Shown here: piece after piece, positions 37,736 through 51,362 of the stretch
Layout of the letters: each line of letters starts with the position of its first letter
Position numbering within the stretch: the stretch's first letter is position 1
NCBI GenBank assembly: GCA_021186555.1
Contig: JAJKFL010000005.1
Span: forward strand, 39,819,135 to 39,883,134
Reading direction: 5' to 3'
Origin: Reticulitermes speratus
Lineage: Eukaryota; Arthropoda; Insecta; Blattodea; Rhinotermitidae
Length of the DNA stretch: 64,000 nucleotides
Made by a program: the position numbers and the translations under genes
Notes under the pieces: model-generated
Told to the model about the DNA's origin: nothing
The model's input: the letters and a program-made list of their open reading frames with translations, nothing else
Database searches by the model: none

Positions 37736-40700
37736 ATTATGTAATAACCTTAACCCTTAACAATACTTAATTTAATAAACTAAAAACTAAAATACTTGGT
37801 ATGTTACAGTACTGATCAGACGACGTTACTATAGGGTTTTCGTTGTATGACGCTGCGTAAGCCCGGCGTAAGCGCTGACCTACTCAACGCCTGCTTGTTC
37901 TTACAGGCATATTCGAATCTTCATAAATTGGAAGTCACATACATAGGGTGTTAAGTAATAGATGTTAGGTTACTTAACGCCGTTTTATATTACAGTGTTT
38001 AAACAGCTTAAAATTAGGCCTGAAAGTGAAGTATGATGAGGATTAATGGCAGGGAAAGATATGGAAAGAGGAAGTCGTTGTATAATGAGCATGTAATTAC
38101 CTGGAGAGATTTTAAAAATACGGAAAACCTCGAAGCATAATTTTGGGTAGACCAACCGAGACTTGAACCAGGCACCTCCCCAATAGAAACCTAGAATATT
38201 ACTGATGCACTGAAGTATTATTTTGGAAGTAAACTGATTTTTCTTGTGGTTAATAGGTTATGCTGAAAATGGTTTATTTATTTTTACTCAGTCAATCCAA
38301 TTTTATGCCGATTTAGTACCTTCGTGTACATTATGATCATGCGCACGCAAAATCGCGCATTCAGTTCCATAAACCTGCATAAACCGCGGAGTGACACCAC
38401 GTATCGATTCATTTGTAGCGAACGACCAAGCAACAACGAATCATCAGATGACAAGAAAAGAATCTCTCTAGAAGAATATTAGGAATCAGGTAGAGAAAAC
38501 ATCTCGACTTTACTCATAAGGCCAGTAAATGGAGACCTCCCAAGCCACACAATAAGTACAAAAAATGAACTCGACCCAATTCGAAAGCAATACGTCACTG
38601 GTATGGATGACATTCCTTTGCGCCCTTTACAGATATATTGAAGAGACATTCCACAGAGAAAGGACACAGCCTCGAGAGAATTTTGTATGTTTTTTTCTTT
38701 CAAAGAAAGATAAAGGAAAATAAAACTTTTTTTTCAACATTCTTTTCTTTATCCACAAGTCTTGCTAAAGAATAACAGACTCTACTGTCATATCTCGTTT
38801 TTGCACTTCACTTCTGCACCCCTCTCTCATTCCCTTCTCCCCAATATACCGCATGGCTCGTTGCAGATAACTTTGTCAACAATGAAGGGCGGGAGGTTGG
38901 AAAAGTCCACACAGGGGCAGTAACTTAACACGCACCAACCAATATGATGATAGAGGATACGATAGAGTATCTAGTCTTGGCTTAAAACGTGACACATAGA
39001 TTTACTGCTGACTGAAGATTATATCCTCGTGGAAGCTTCGAACTCACTCCTGGAATGCCGGTAATTATTTTTCTTCATATTTAAAAAAATTGTGTCACTT
39101 TGTTACTTGCCTACTTATTGTATCCATCACTATAATACCTTAGAATTAGTGTGTGTCATTCCACCCTCAGCCCAATAAATGTTACCCTATGTTACGTGCA
39201 ACAAACACTGATGCATTCGCCCTTCAGTTTTGGGACCTAAAGACGTAAAGCCCCGGTTCAGAGAGGTTACAAACATCTTTGTATAAACTTTGTTTTATAT
39301 GCTGATAACCGTAGGGGAAGCTGTCCCTATAAACTTAAGTCCTCTAAATTCATGATGCAATATGTCCTTAAGGCCGACATTCTCCTCTACATTCCAGACT
39401 GCAATAATGGTAGGCCGGCTTTCCAATGAGTCTGTAACCATGACCATAATTCAGGATCTATCGTGCCACACATATAGTGGAAATGGCTTCCGTTTATGAT
39501 TCACTCGAAAATTGGATCCCAGTAAGGCTATATGATCGTGATGTGACCATTGCCACAAAGTCCGATTTCTAAACTACACGGCTATAGCCACCTCTTTCTT
39601 ATCCTCCTCTGAAGGAATCAACAATCCAATTTACTCAGGGATTTACTGTCCGGTCTGGGACGCGATTCTCAGGAATAATACAGTCAGGGATTGGAGAGGA
39701 CTGCCTTCAGCACTCACGGCTGGAAGTAAGAAGCAGGAAAGTAAATTCTTAAAGCAAGCAAGAAAATGTGTAAGGAAATAAATATGCAAGGAAGGGAAAG
39801 AAACGGGAGAAAAGGAAAAAAAGAAGAAATGTTTCAAACCTTAAGGCTCATCCTGAGGTGGCACACAAAATTCAGAAGTAATATTCATTACATGGTTCAT
39901 GCATTTTGACTCAAACTATATAACACAACATAACTTTAACTCTGCATTTCACAAAGACAGCCAGTTTTATTTATCTATACTTTTAGTTAAACTATCTTCT
40001 ACGATTGACATGAAAGTAAAAACTTTCTTTTGATTTTGTTTTGGCTAATTATTCTTTTCTTCTCGCCATCATGGAAATTATATTGTGTTGTTTTTTAGTT
40101 TCTGCTAGATTATTAAATTATTTTATTAGTTATTATACTTGTTCTAGTTCTGCTTTTCCTATGTGAAGCAAATAAGAGCTATAAATTTAATAAATGGCCT
40201 GATTTATGCGAGAGTTCTTGAAGTTATGTCGCATTCTAAAACAACAGTAATTCTAAATTACGTTATATCATATTTCTTTCTTTTTATCGTATACATAAAT
40301 TTCCTTGGATATGTGACTAGGGTAAGTACCTGTCTTGTCCGAATAACTACGTAGACGGGTAAATTTGACGGTTGTGAAGGTTCCTCCAGCTATCTCTTAC
40401 GAAAACTGCACTCAGACTGTGTAACTGATAAACACGAAGGCCTACGCCGGGTGTTCAGTTAGTAGATACTCAGTATCCTTCCGCCCGCGTTGTTTGCCAA
40501 TGTGGCCTGAAGTATTTCATGTCAATATTCCGATATATTTTCTTAAATTAGTACGTACATAATTTATGTGTATATTACGTAATGTATGTATGTATGTGTG
40601 TATGTATGCATGAATGTATGTATGTACTCGTATATATGTATGTATGTATGTACGAATTTTCGCATTACTTACATTATTTGACTTTTTTCCACCGGTGATC

Positions 40701-41264
40701 TACGAGTAGGCTCATTCATCTATCACCGAAGCTGTATAGTCTTAGCAATTAACGCCGCTGTTAAAATCTCAATCTCTCAACATAGCTTCTCACTAATGTG
40801 GAAGCCGTTTATTACAAGCCGAGGTCAATTCACGTGGATCGAAAACGTAAGAAACCATATATCATAGCCAGTCGTAACACATATTACGTTTCTGAGGTCT
40901 GGTTCTTGTGGAGGTTGCAGAGTCGTCTAATCTGAGCGCAGCTTACTGTGTGCCACACCTTTATACGGGACAGGATGTGTTGTGGCTGATCTTACGAATT
41001 TTATCAAGTATAAAATTTATGAGATATTGTGTTACTTTTTCAGAACTTTCATCCAGCAACCACTTTCCTAATCCCTCAAATAACTTAAAATACTCATACT
41101 AAACCCTGCTTCTTATAATCTCCATGCGCCCAGTTACCAATTATTTTTCCACACATCCCGTAAGACAAATCCTGCTCCAAATTTCAACAAATTCATCTAG
41201 GCGTAGTTACAGATAAATGCTCCAAAAGTTACGAAATACGATGGAAGTTAAATTAAATGTCATG
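37736..41264. other. No gene recognised
   Basis: Includes a purine-rich stretch at 39755-39835 and the ATGT array at 40.6 kb; nothing else supported. Confidence 0.4.
40582..40653 (+). repeat. (ATGT)n microsatellite, imperfect
   Basis: About 70 bp of GTAT/GTAC units. Confidence 0.9.
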
Positions 41265-41515
41265 CTAGCCTATATACGCCATGAAGGCATATCGGGGAAT
41301 TGAAGATAATTTTCCAAGCATCTGTAATTTCGGCACTACATGGAGGCGAGTGGTCAGCATCACGAATGGACCACGCCAACGAATACGACGCTGGCTGAGT
41401 CCCACAGTCGGTCTGGATGCTTTGAGGAAGATAAAAATATCTTGCCATCGCCAGGAAATGAACTGCCGTGGTCCACGCCGCAGCCTAGTCACTATACGGA
41501 CTACGATACATCGAA
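41265..41515 (-). repeat. tRNA-derived SINE, (TTTACC)n family, degenerate
   Basis: Block order matches 59475-59760 and 9737-10015 (ATACGCCATGAAGGCATA, CATGGAGGCGAGTGGTCAGC, GGTCTGGATGCTTTGAGG). Confidence 0.55.
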
Positions 41516-41769
41516 CAACAAAAACAGGCTAAGAAAGAAGACTGTTAATCGTGTACTCCGTGACGTAGTGTAGAGGCTTGTATCAAGGTCTTCTTTACTT
41601 TCGGATGTAGATGAATGTGATTTCATTTACGCTCATAAGTACAGCCATCCTTGCGCCAATTTTCACTGAACGCATAAATACTCAACAGCATTATGTGCAG
41701 ATCTTAGCCAACGAATTTAAAAAAAAACCGAAAACAGCTAATCATGGAAGACATGGGTTGATATTCGTT

Positions 41770-42110
41770 TATGTAAAGTATGACTTCCACTGACCTGATT
41801 TTCACGAAACTCACGATGACTCAGTACATTTTTTTTATATCTCCTGTAACGAATTTTATCCTAATTGATTTAAAAATCTATGGAAAAGGAAGAAATATTA
41901 CTATCTACGCCATTAAGTAACATATGACTGCCCTGAGCCGATTTTCACGAAACTCACGCTGGCTCGAAACACTTCTGTAAAGATGTCGCATACCGAATTT
42001 CATAAAAATCCAACCGAAGGGTTACCCGCTGATTCTCCTTCATAGACGGGAAGACAGACAGACGGACGGCGGACGGGGCCTCCTCATAAGGGTTTTAATA
42101 CATCGTTAAG
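41770..42110 (+). repeat. Unclassified repeat, possibly a LINE 3' UTR
   Basis: Two related segments (CTGATTTTCACGAAACTCACG near 41798 and CCGATTTTCACGAAACTCACG near 41938), then a GACAGACAGACGGACGG tract, similar in style to the end of repeat 'R'. Confidence 0.45.
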
Positions 42111-42390
42111 AACGCTTAATAACGCCTGCTTTGTGTCACAAGTCTAAAAAGTTTCAAAGTTAAAAATCTCAGAAAGACATTAATGACATTTGAGGTTAAA
42201 TTATGATGGTTTGTGTATCACCGTCAACCCGCCAAGGAGAAAATGTACTTTCATGCCGTGTACATTTAAACTGAATTTTGATGGACCCTTACAGCTCTGA
42301 GTTTAAGTCTTTGAGTTGAGGTAGTGCAAATTTTGTGTGAACATTTTATGACCCATTTGCCACAGATACTGCCATTTTACTGAAACGGAT

Positions 42391-42748
42391 CAATGTTGTC
42401 CTTTTGACGCCTGAAATAAAAACGGTTGAAGCAAAATACGAAATTTGGGGTCTTTGGGACGGTTAATACCAAGATTACGGTCTATTGGGACGTGACACCG
42501 TGTAATGTAGTTTGGTAGATTGTTGTACACACCAATAAAACTGCACGGCGTCACATACCAGAATAACGTCAATGTTGTCCTTTTGACGCCTGAAATAAAC
42601 ACGGTTGAAGCAAAATACGAAATTTGGGGTCTTTGGGACGGTTAATATCAAGATTACGGTCTATTGGGACGTGACGCCGTGTAATGTAGTTTGGTAGATT
42701 GTTGTACACACCAATAAAACTGCACGGCGTCACATACCAGAATAACGT
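42391..42748 (-). repeat. 179-bp direct tandem duplication of an interspersed repeat
   Basis: 42391-42569 and 42570-42748 are two copies differing at about three positions. The minus strand of each encodes TLFWYVTPCSFIGVYNN, part of the FWDVT-type repeat peptide also seen in diverged form at 22.1 kb. Confidence 0.9.
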
Positions 42749-42939
42749 AATCTTTGAGGCAGAAAACACTGTACTGGGGTTTTATATAAAAATATGAATG
42801 TAAATATAACATAATAAGCAAAGGAAATTCAGACATTTTTTTACATTATAAACCTATGAGAAATAAAGGCGTCAGAAGAGACTGAGAAAGGGAGATGACC
42901 TGAATTTGGCTGGCAATCTGTGTTAGGTAATTTCAGAAA

Positions 42940-43480
42940 GTTTTGTTGGTTGCTAGCAAAAAGTAAGAAGCGATGCAACAGCAAAATTTGTGGAAGAAGC
43001 AGTACAAAGGAGTGCCAAGAATGCAACAGATGGGAATTGGTAATTCAAGAACACATAACATTACCAAACAAAATTTAAACACAATTCCTTTACAAGATAC
43101 AGATCCTTTATACATTTGAGCGACAACGACTACCAACTTTAGTCAGACTTCACGGAAGCAACATCTGGTATTTTGAACAGCATTTGCTTTACAGAATAGA
43201 CCAATTTTCTTAACGTGGCTGTTAGCAAAAGGAATAATACAACGTGGGGAACAGAAAATTCAGCCCTCCACAAGATGTATCACTTCTGTATCTACTGTTG
43301 ATATTGTAGGCCCAGCAGTGCTACAGAAAAATGTAAACTCAGCAAATTATGGAGAACTTCTGGAAGATCATTTTATTACCTTTTGTCAATGAGTGCGGTT
43401 TGAGCTCAATGAAATACGAGTACCTTTTCAGCATGATGGATCAGGGTACACACTTGTAAGAGGTGTGGCTATAAAGTTCT
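42940..43480 (+). pseudogene. Decayed Tc1/mariner-superfamily transposase
   Basis: Scattered plus frames give YKIQILYTFERQRLPTL, NNTTWGTENSALHKM, IVGPAVLQKNVNSANYGE, then LLEDHFIT and EIRVPFQHDGSGYT. In order these resemble the middle of a mariner-like transposase: the linker, the region around the first Asp, the IVGP-FF-ENV-NY segment and the QQDGA-HT motif with the second Asp. Frames shift at least twice and stops occur. Ends and inverted repeats were not found. Confidence 0.65.
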
Positions 43481-45797
43481 AGGAATAATTCCATTGCATG
43501 AAAAAATTTGTGTGGGTTTACTATGTTGTTGATGTAGTATATAAGCATACTGACCATGCTCTCAAATAATTTGCAGGTAAGCGGCAGACACATCAAACAC
43601 CTACAACAAAACTCCTAACCTTCATGTATCTTACTGTGATTGGACCTCTGTAACAAGACCACTCAAATAAAACGCACGTTAAAGAGTAACAGACTATGTT
43701 ATTTTGTGAATGCTCTGTAGACAGTAACCCCTCACCCAACACGGTTTTGACTTTTGCAGTTTAAAGTAATGAAATATATGAGGATAAATCTGCCGAACAT
43801 TGAAAGATTTAAATACAAGCGGACACATGCGGGCGGTTTATCACTCAATTGACACAGAAGCTGGCAGCATCATTTACCCAAGCCAAGTCTGTCCACTGTG
43901 TAAATGTATTGTCCAAAAATTACATATTTTAAGTAAATGGGGGGGGGGGGGGGCATCTAAAAAGGTTATATTCACTTAATGTTATTTTTCCCATAAGAAG
44001 TTTTTGCAACACGGTTTTGCCCAACATGACTTTATCACTCTCGAGGGTTCACTTCATACATATATATATATATATATTACATAATATTTCTTACTTATGT
44101 ATTTTGCTGTAACAGAGATGTTAACAGTTACTAGCAATAAATATGAAATATCTATGAAGTATCAAGAAAAGAACAAGATGGGATACAGTACAGCAGACAT
44201 CATCATCACAACAAAAGCAGGTAGAAATGAGGAAGCACTGGACATGCAGTTGGTAAGGCATTTGTGTGGCGAAATATAAGCCACAGAAAAAAGAGGAGGT
44301 ACACAATTTGGAGCAGGGAAAAGGTGGAGACAAATACGAGAGGATCACTTATGAGGACATAAACAGCACAGATGACGTTCCTACAAGGCAATTAACCAGG
44401 TGGAAATATCTACAGATTTGTTTAATACTCACTCTGGATGATGGAATGGGTCAATTCTAAATAATACTCAGAACATTAAATACAATATAAACATATTTAT
44501 ATTCACATGGCTTCTCAATTCCATTTAAAAGACTCTGAAGTTGGCTGCACATTTAGTATACAAATGCAAGGTGGTGAGAGCACACATTAGAAGCACATAT
44601 ATGTATATCAATCACGATTTAACTGTGTACAAATATCTGACACGTTAATTTTCAAATAATTTTAAGTCATATAAAAATAGCTTTAGAAATACTAGTTACA
44701 CTATATCAAATACTTAAGTGAAGCTATCTATGTCTAAAGTGACTTTGCTACGTAACACATATATTTACGATTACATATCCAAATTATATATATTCCGGTA
44801 TGTATATATAGTATAAAATAAAGACAAAACCATATTTTGAAGTCTTTGAACCAAGGATGATTATATTATTATTATATTATTACAAATTCATGACTGCAAA
44901 CATCACTCAATGTGAACAAAATTATACGCAAATTTAAAAAACTGCATTTAACCCACCAGCATTCTTTGACAGCTGTGGAACTTCTGATAATAAGACATCA
45001 GCTACACTGAAATGAAACTGGACGAGTCAAAATGTTTTATTTATAAGACAGGAGATGCAACTTGTCTGTATTTATAGTCCATGAAATTCTTGAGACATTT
45101 ATCTTCAAAACGTAGAAGTGATTGTGTTTTGTTGTTTTATGTAGCTAAATGACATGCAAGTGGGTTAAAAGAATGCAGAGTATCATTATATTTATAATTC
45201 ATTATTAATCACACTTATAAATATGCTAATATGAACTATGTATTAGAATGTACAAATGACAGCCACAAACAATATGATCATGTATATTATGATGGATTAC
45301 AAAAATAATTTCAATGTAGCTGATAAATTATTTGAAGATTAAAAGTGTCAGATGCACTGCCACCATTCAGATTGTTGAGTGGCTCATGTTAGCATAAGAG
45401 AATTGCCACAAACTTTTTCAATCAGAAAACTGGTAACATCAAAAAGCTTTGGCATGGGTAGTAGTAGGACATCATTAACAGTTGAAGGGAGGAGTCAACT
45501 TTCATTTGTTCCTACAATTACTGATGCTTCAGATTGGAAAGTTTGTTATTTTACAGCTGGGATACAATATTTCAGTCTGTTCTTTTTAAAACCATATTTG
45601 TGGTGTTTATTTGATTTCACCTTCCATTTTATTTCTCGCATATTCGTTTTTCTCCATGAATATCATAATTATTGACCATATTTGTTGTTTACATATGGAA
45701 TGAAATAAATGCTGCCAAAATTTGAAACCATATACTTTACATATTTGAATACTCACTGGCTGTCATGGTAACATGAAGGGCATTGGGTAGACACACG
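43481..45797. other. No gene recognised
   Basis: Poor in CpG and in recognisable repeats from about 44.0 kb on. Contains G15 at 43939-43953 and (AT)n at 44059-44077. Confidence 0.4.
43939..43953 (+). repeat. Run of 15 G
   Basis: Homopolymer. Confidence 0.9.
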
Positions 45798-46963
45798 GTA
45801 CAACAATCACAACATTTCCATATTTAGGAACAAATAACAAAAATGAAATTCACAGTTCTTACTTAGTCTAGTTTACATTAGCTATATGGTAATTCTCATT
45901 ATTACTGTACATACAGAATACTTAGCTGTGTATGTGAGAAAGGTAGAGATAAGAGGGAGATAAAATACTCATAGTTCTGTAGGATAATAGCCATTTCACT
46001 TGTTAAACATTTACAGAATGTCCAAAAAATAAGCAAAATATAAATGTTTGTAAATTCATTCTTCATGAAAGTACTGATATTGTTAATAATTACAAATACA
46101 AAGTTTACAGGTATAAAACAAGATACTAATATGATATCTGATATTTGTATCATCAAGCAATTCTTTGTACAATAGCCATTTTAGAGAATATCAACAGTTT
46201 AATATGAAATTAAATGTGAATAAGTTGTTATAATATGTCAGTAGATCAAAATCAGATTTGCTGAAGGACATTAGCAGCAAACTCCAAACACCAATTGGTT
46301 AGTAGATCTAATGACAAAACTTGAGGGGAGATAATGAGATTATCATGACTTCCTCACAACACTTCTGTTTTTATGAATGTAGCAGAAGCATTTAAGGAGA
46401 TATACATATATTTGGTCTTACTAAATGATTTCTTAAAAGGGCTATATTTTGGTTTAAAACTAGCATGCAATAGTTCACAAAAGCAAAATAATTTGAAATA
46501 ATGGTACAGAATTTAAATTTCAGATTTCATAATAGGAATTATTGGATATTAAATGCTTAATCATGAGTGTCACACATGTAAAAAAGAAAAACTCCTGGCA
46601 AAATAGTAAAGAGTTGGTTCCTGCAGCAAAAAAAAAGGTATTGTGTTTCCATTATAATCAGTAGTATTTTAATGATGTTTAGCAAACTGATGGCTATGTA
46701 GTCCTAGAATAAAATGAAAACCACATAATACCCTGTGGGGAAAATTCAGAGTTAACAATTGCTAAGGATGTTGGTACACATTTACCACTGTCCATTAAAG
46801 GCATTGAAGTAATTCTTTAGAAACAAAATATTTAACAGCAAGTTTTTACAATAGCAGTTCAACACTGAAAAGTTTTATGTTTTATTTTCTGGGCATTCTG
46901 TCTTATCTAAAGTTCCACATCAAAAGGAATTATAATCAAATCCTTTCAACAGACTCAATGGTC
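45798..46963. other. CpG-free stretch of about 1.17 kb
   Basis: Reading line by line, no CG dinucleotide occurs between 45797 and 46963. No repeat or convincing frame is seen. In insects with gene-body methylation, strong CpG loss marks transcribed DNA, so a long exon or 3' UTR is possible, but no gene structure supports it here. Confidence 0.7.
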
Positions 46964-49513
46964 GGAGGCAAAAATAAGAGGAAGTTCATAAAAAACAATA
47001 CTATATTCATGTGAGTCATGACATGGTCAGAATCAGAATCCTTGCTTGAAACCAATATGGTCTCAGCTGGTGATACTCTCTGGTTCTGAACATAAGTAAA
47101 TCTAGGGCAACCATTTTGGTGAAAATAAATAGGCTACCAGTGTGTTGTGTTTATTCACAATCAGATATTTAAAAATGGGTACATTATCATCATAAAATGA
47201 TCCGAATATATTATCACATTAGAATATCCACAGATGATTAGTTCTTTTTAAAGTATCATATTACTATGCGTCTCTTAAAATTCACATCATAGTCCATATA
47301 CTTTACTGAAACATTCATTATAATCAAATTCTTCTGAAAAATAAATGTATTTGCGCGAAAAAAAATTCCTCTAGTCATGAACGATGATAACAAATTGTTA
47401 CAGGGCTTCTATTTTTCTTACATGACACCAACTAACTTGCAAACCAATGGCACAGTTAAACATATTATTGCGCGAGTGAAACTGCCGTATCTGTATCAAC
47501 AATTCAGCTGCAAATCCCAGAAAGTCACACGTACCTCTTCCATAAGCTCGGAACAGAAATGACACACACACTGCTGGATGAATTTATTTCTTCAACATTC
47601 GACCTCCTGTCTTGTGTTCAAGTCAACAGCAACTGGCTTGTGCACATTTTAATAGGAAACTACAATTGCGCTGAAGGCAAAGTCACTCTAAACCTTGATT
47701 GTTCAGCAACAACTTAAAAATAAAGTATCCCTTTGTTCTGTCATCAGCACAGTACCTTAAAACATTTAAAATCTGGAAAGAGGGACAACTTTACAATAAA
47801 ATGACCGTGCACTTCAAGCACCTTTATTTTGCATCTACACATTACCTGTTCCCAAATTTGAGTCTTATTTACACATGCAGATGTAGGGAAATGACTAAAA
47901 TTAAATTACTACACGGTGTGAACGAATTTTCATTTGTTGCAAATGAAGCTCAAAACACAAGAAAATAATGTGTTTTAACTTACTTAGTTAATATCATTAC
48001 ATCTGTCTGTTGTTATGCAAGATCAACATATCATGACAGACGAACAGACATTAGTTACTGGTGCTGTTTGAAAATAAATACATAAACAAGTAACAGAGGA
48101 AACCAAGTTGGATAAAAAGGCTCTTAAACAATTACATAGCAAATATTAGATACCTCTCTTTACGCATTTCTTCTTAAAATTTAAAGGTCTCATAGTGTTT
48201 CAAAGGGTACTGCATTTAGTGCAGAATACTGCCTTCAATCTTATAATACGCAGTAGTTACACCACAAACCTTGTGAGCAGAAGAGGCATAAGTGACTGGT
48301 CATCCATTGTGAAGTTGTGGAGAAAGTTTGAACTCAAATTACGAATTATACGATGGATGTAACAGACAGAAAACATATAGAAAATGGATCAAGAACTTCA
48401 ATAAATTGCTTTGTGGTTTAGATATCTATTGCAAACACCCTGTAATTTCTGTTAAAAAATTCTCATTTACGAATTTTATATTCTACATTGATATTAGATT
48501 TAGATCTCCTCATTTCCTTTACCCTATATCCATTATTTAGGGGAAGAATATCCTATATGAAATGAGGTACTTACTTCAATTACAGAATTAAATTTAAAAT
48601 ATTCGTTTCATGTTTGTGCTTGGCCCCAGGGACAAGGATACTTTGCAAACAAAAGCATATTTATCCATTCACCTCGCAACAATGCATCCTCTCTGTGTTC
48701 ACTCTTCTTTGGATAAGATCTCTTGTAACTGCCCAAAAGACAAACAACAATTTCACAAACCATCACAAACTACATTTTCACACAAACATACAAATGGGTG
48801 TAGAAATCTTCCCAACATATTTTGTGAAAGAAAAGGAAAACTACTCACATATATATGTGTTCATCCAGATACTTCACAACACCTCATTATTTTAATTCAC
48901 ATCGCCAACATTAGTATTTAGAATCACATTCTGTACATGATTGAAAAAAAACGAATTCAAAAATGATCTCATCCCTGCAATCGTGACGTCACATTTACAG
49001 AAGAGATTGTCAAATTGCCACTGTCCATGTAAGAAAGGCTTCTCTGATAAGAATATCCTATTTCATATGAAACATTTTATGTATTTAAAAATACTTGAGG
49101 TTTTCAGACGCAAATATTGTTTATGGCATGACTGTATGTATGCACAAACACAACCACAGTCACTGTCTTCTACTTTCACTTCGCTGCTTCCTTCTTTCTC
49201 CACTTCAGTGTCAGTCACCATCACTTTCACTCAACCTGGTGTCACTCATTTCCATCACTGAAAAAAGTATGGACTCCAATCAAAACAACAGTTTCAGTTC
49301 AAAGTATTTTATCACCATCTCTAAATGTACAAGTGTATATAACTGACCTACCCGTTCTCTGACAGAGCCGTCATTACGTTGCGAATACAAACGATATCAT
49401 AGAATTTGTAATAATATATTAAAACGAACCGAACAAAGTTGCCTAACGTATTTGAGAAATTTGCACCTTAAATTTCAATAAACTTTCAAAATTTTTCTTT
49501 CCTAACCGTCACT
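46964..49513. other. No gene recognised
   Basis: Unique-looking sequence, CpG-poor except around 47.35-47.7 kb. Frames at 48.6-49.3 kb have no motif I recognise. Confidence 0.4.
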
Positions 49514-49590
49514 TCAGGTTTCCGCCGCGATGTTGACGAGATTGTATTCTTCTGGGATACTAAGCAGCGTCGAGTGGTAATTTTCTCCAG
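49514..49590 (+). repeat. Fragment of the palindromic element seen at 18.0 kb
   Basis: TTCTTCTGGGATACTAAGCA and CGTCGAGTGGTAATTTTC match one arm of 17989-18196 (about 80% over 75 nt by eye), including the sequence outside the palindrome (CAGGTTTCCGCCGCGATG). Confidence 0.65.
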
Positions 49591-50220
49591 GAATCAATTC
49601 TTGGACTTAAAAGATTTATGTAAATAAAGTTCCCATCTGCGCGCACAGCTCTGAACAAATACTTGCATTCAAGCCTCTCAGGGGCAACGAAAATTCCATG
49701 GTCTGTGAAATGATGTGACACACAAAGATGATATGGGAAATACGAGAACCATGAAAGTACACCCCTATGAACAGTCAAATGACTGAACGAAATCAATGCT
49801 TATATATATATAAAGAATAATAATTATTATACGTCCACAAAAGGCACAACAAGGAAACGTATTCTGTACTCTTCAGGAAATAAACGCCCTAAACACCACT
49901 GTAACAACGACAATTTCTCGACGCTGGTCAGGTCAATAACGAGAGATGAATAATCTCTCGCACTCTTGCGGGAAATACGTGAAATTCCAAGATAACCAAC
50001 CAAGCACACAAACCAATCATGGCCTTCAATCTCATTTACATATGGAAAAGATGTGAGAATCGCAAGACTGGAAATCTGTGACCAAATTTGGGAAAAATCT
50101 ACAGGTTTTAAAATCAGTTTTCTGTGATTACTTATCATTCACTGGACTTCACATTAATTTTCTGCTCACAAAATGTATTTTGAAAATTTCATCACGTCGT
50201 TTCTGGTCTCTGTGCATTAT
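49591..50220. other. No gene recognised
   Basis: (TA)n at 49799-49812; otherwise nothing. Confidence 0.4.
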
Positions 50221-50490
50221 TTAGTGTTCGAAGAACACATAAGAAAGAGTAAACACGTTTCGGAAGCTGCGTCTCTTTCCATCATTGAGTAAAAAGAAAG
50301 TCAAGGAGTGACCAACTCTGTTGGGCCAATTAGACAGAGCTATTCTCATTCTCTGTGACTCTCCACTGAGTTTCAATACAAAAGGGAAATTATCAAATAC
50401 ATTAGAAAAATTTAACATATATATGTAAACGTAAGGACGTATATACACTTTAATTATACTTAATGGAGTAACTGTACCGCTTATTGATAT
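50221..50490 (-). repeat. Possible interspersed-repeat relic
   Basis: A 90-codon minus frame includes ALSNWPNRVGHSLTFF and GKRRSFRNVFTLSY, strings that remind me of a peptide recurring in insect repeat annotations. It could also be an unrelated chance frame. Confidence 0.3.
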
Positions 50491-50725
50491 CATTTTAGAA
50501 CATAAAATACCTAACGCAAGGTTCCATCAATAACAGAAGGCGTACCCACCATTCTGACCTAAACTCTTACAGTGAAGATCTAAGCGCCAACCACGGCTCT
50601 AAAAGTTAAAGCATATAATATTCCAAAATACAGTTACACTTGCAGAAATTGTAATTAATATAGACAGCCCATTTGACTGAAATCGTCGCATATTGCGAAT
50701 TACAAAACACACAAAAAAATATTAT

Positions 50726-50731
50726 TTTATT
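50726..50731 (-). terminator. Candidate poly(A) signal AATAAA (distal)
   Basis: A second AATAAA on the minus strand, about 630 nt after the stop, followed closely by a U-rich then GU-rich run (TTTTTTTGTGTGTTTTGT). It is at least as good as the proximal site. Both could be used. Confidence 0.35.
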
Positions 50732-50816
50732 GCACATGCTGATTAAGTGTGAGCAGAACCAAGAAAATGTATAAATATTCTTAACAACGCACACGATTCA
50801 AGACAAGGTTGTATTT

Positions 50817-50822
50817 TTATTT
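50817..50822 (-). terminator. Candidate poly(A) signal AATAAA (proximal)
   Basis: AATAAA on the minus strand, about 540 nt after the stop codon. It is followed 15-40 nt downstream by a GU-rich stretch (TTGTCTTG...GTGTGCGTTGTT), as expected for a CstF-binding downstream element. It is a sequence match only, and such hexamers are common in AT-rich DNA. Confidence 0.35.
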
Positions 50823-51362
50823 CAAATTTAATTTTAATTTTTAAATGTAAATAACTCTTATATCAAGAGATTCGGTGTTGTAATTTGAAACACAGGGTGT
50901 ACACACGAATTGTATATTACACACAATACATATAATGGGACAATTTATCTTCAATTGTATCATATATATTTAAAAAATTGTATTAACAAACAAGTAAGTT
51001 GTCGTCTACAACAAAAAACCTGACTGAAGTCATGCATCATCTTCAAAACCCTACAGAACTGAATTATATTTTCAAAAGCTGGTCACATTACGCGAAACAA
51101 ACATACACCTCTCTCGCAGTTCATCAAAATAACATCAGAACAGAAATTTAAAAAAAGAAGTTTGGGATCTATGTCTTGTCCATATATTGTTTTATCTGAA
51201 ATTTAAAGTCGGACATCTTAATGATTAATATCTAAATTATTTTACGAGTAGTACGTAAGACAACATTCCGTGACGTCAATTCCAAAAAAAAAGTATATTT
51301 TAAAATATTTAATAATAATAATAATAGCGATAATAATAAATATAAAAATGTCACCTCAGCAT

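Larger units (their letters stand above)
50700..51362 (-). other. Putative 3' UTR of the adhesion gene
   Basis: Sequence directly after the TAG stop on the minus strand, AT-rich and without open frame, running to two candidate poly(A) signals near 50.82 and 50.73 kb. The extent is an inference; a longer UTR is possible. Confidence 0.4.

Noticed and set aside
48610..49261. Overlapping plus-strand frames of 83-106 codons near 49 kb as coding exons.
   Set aside because: Several frames overlap, the composition is low-complexity (Ser/Thr/His-rich), and there are no splice partners or motifs.
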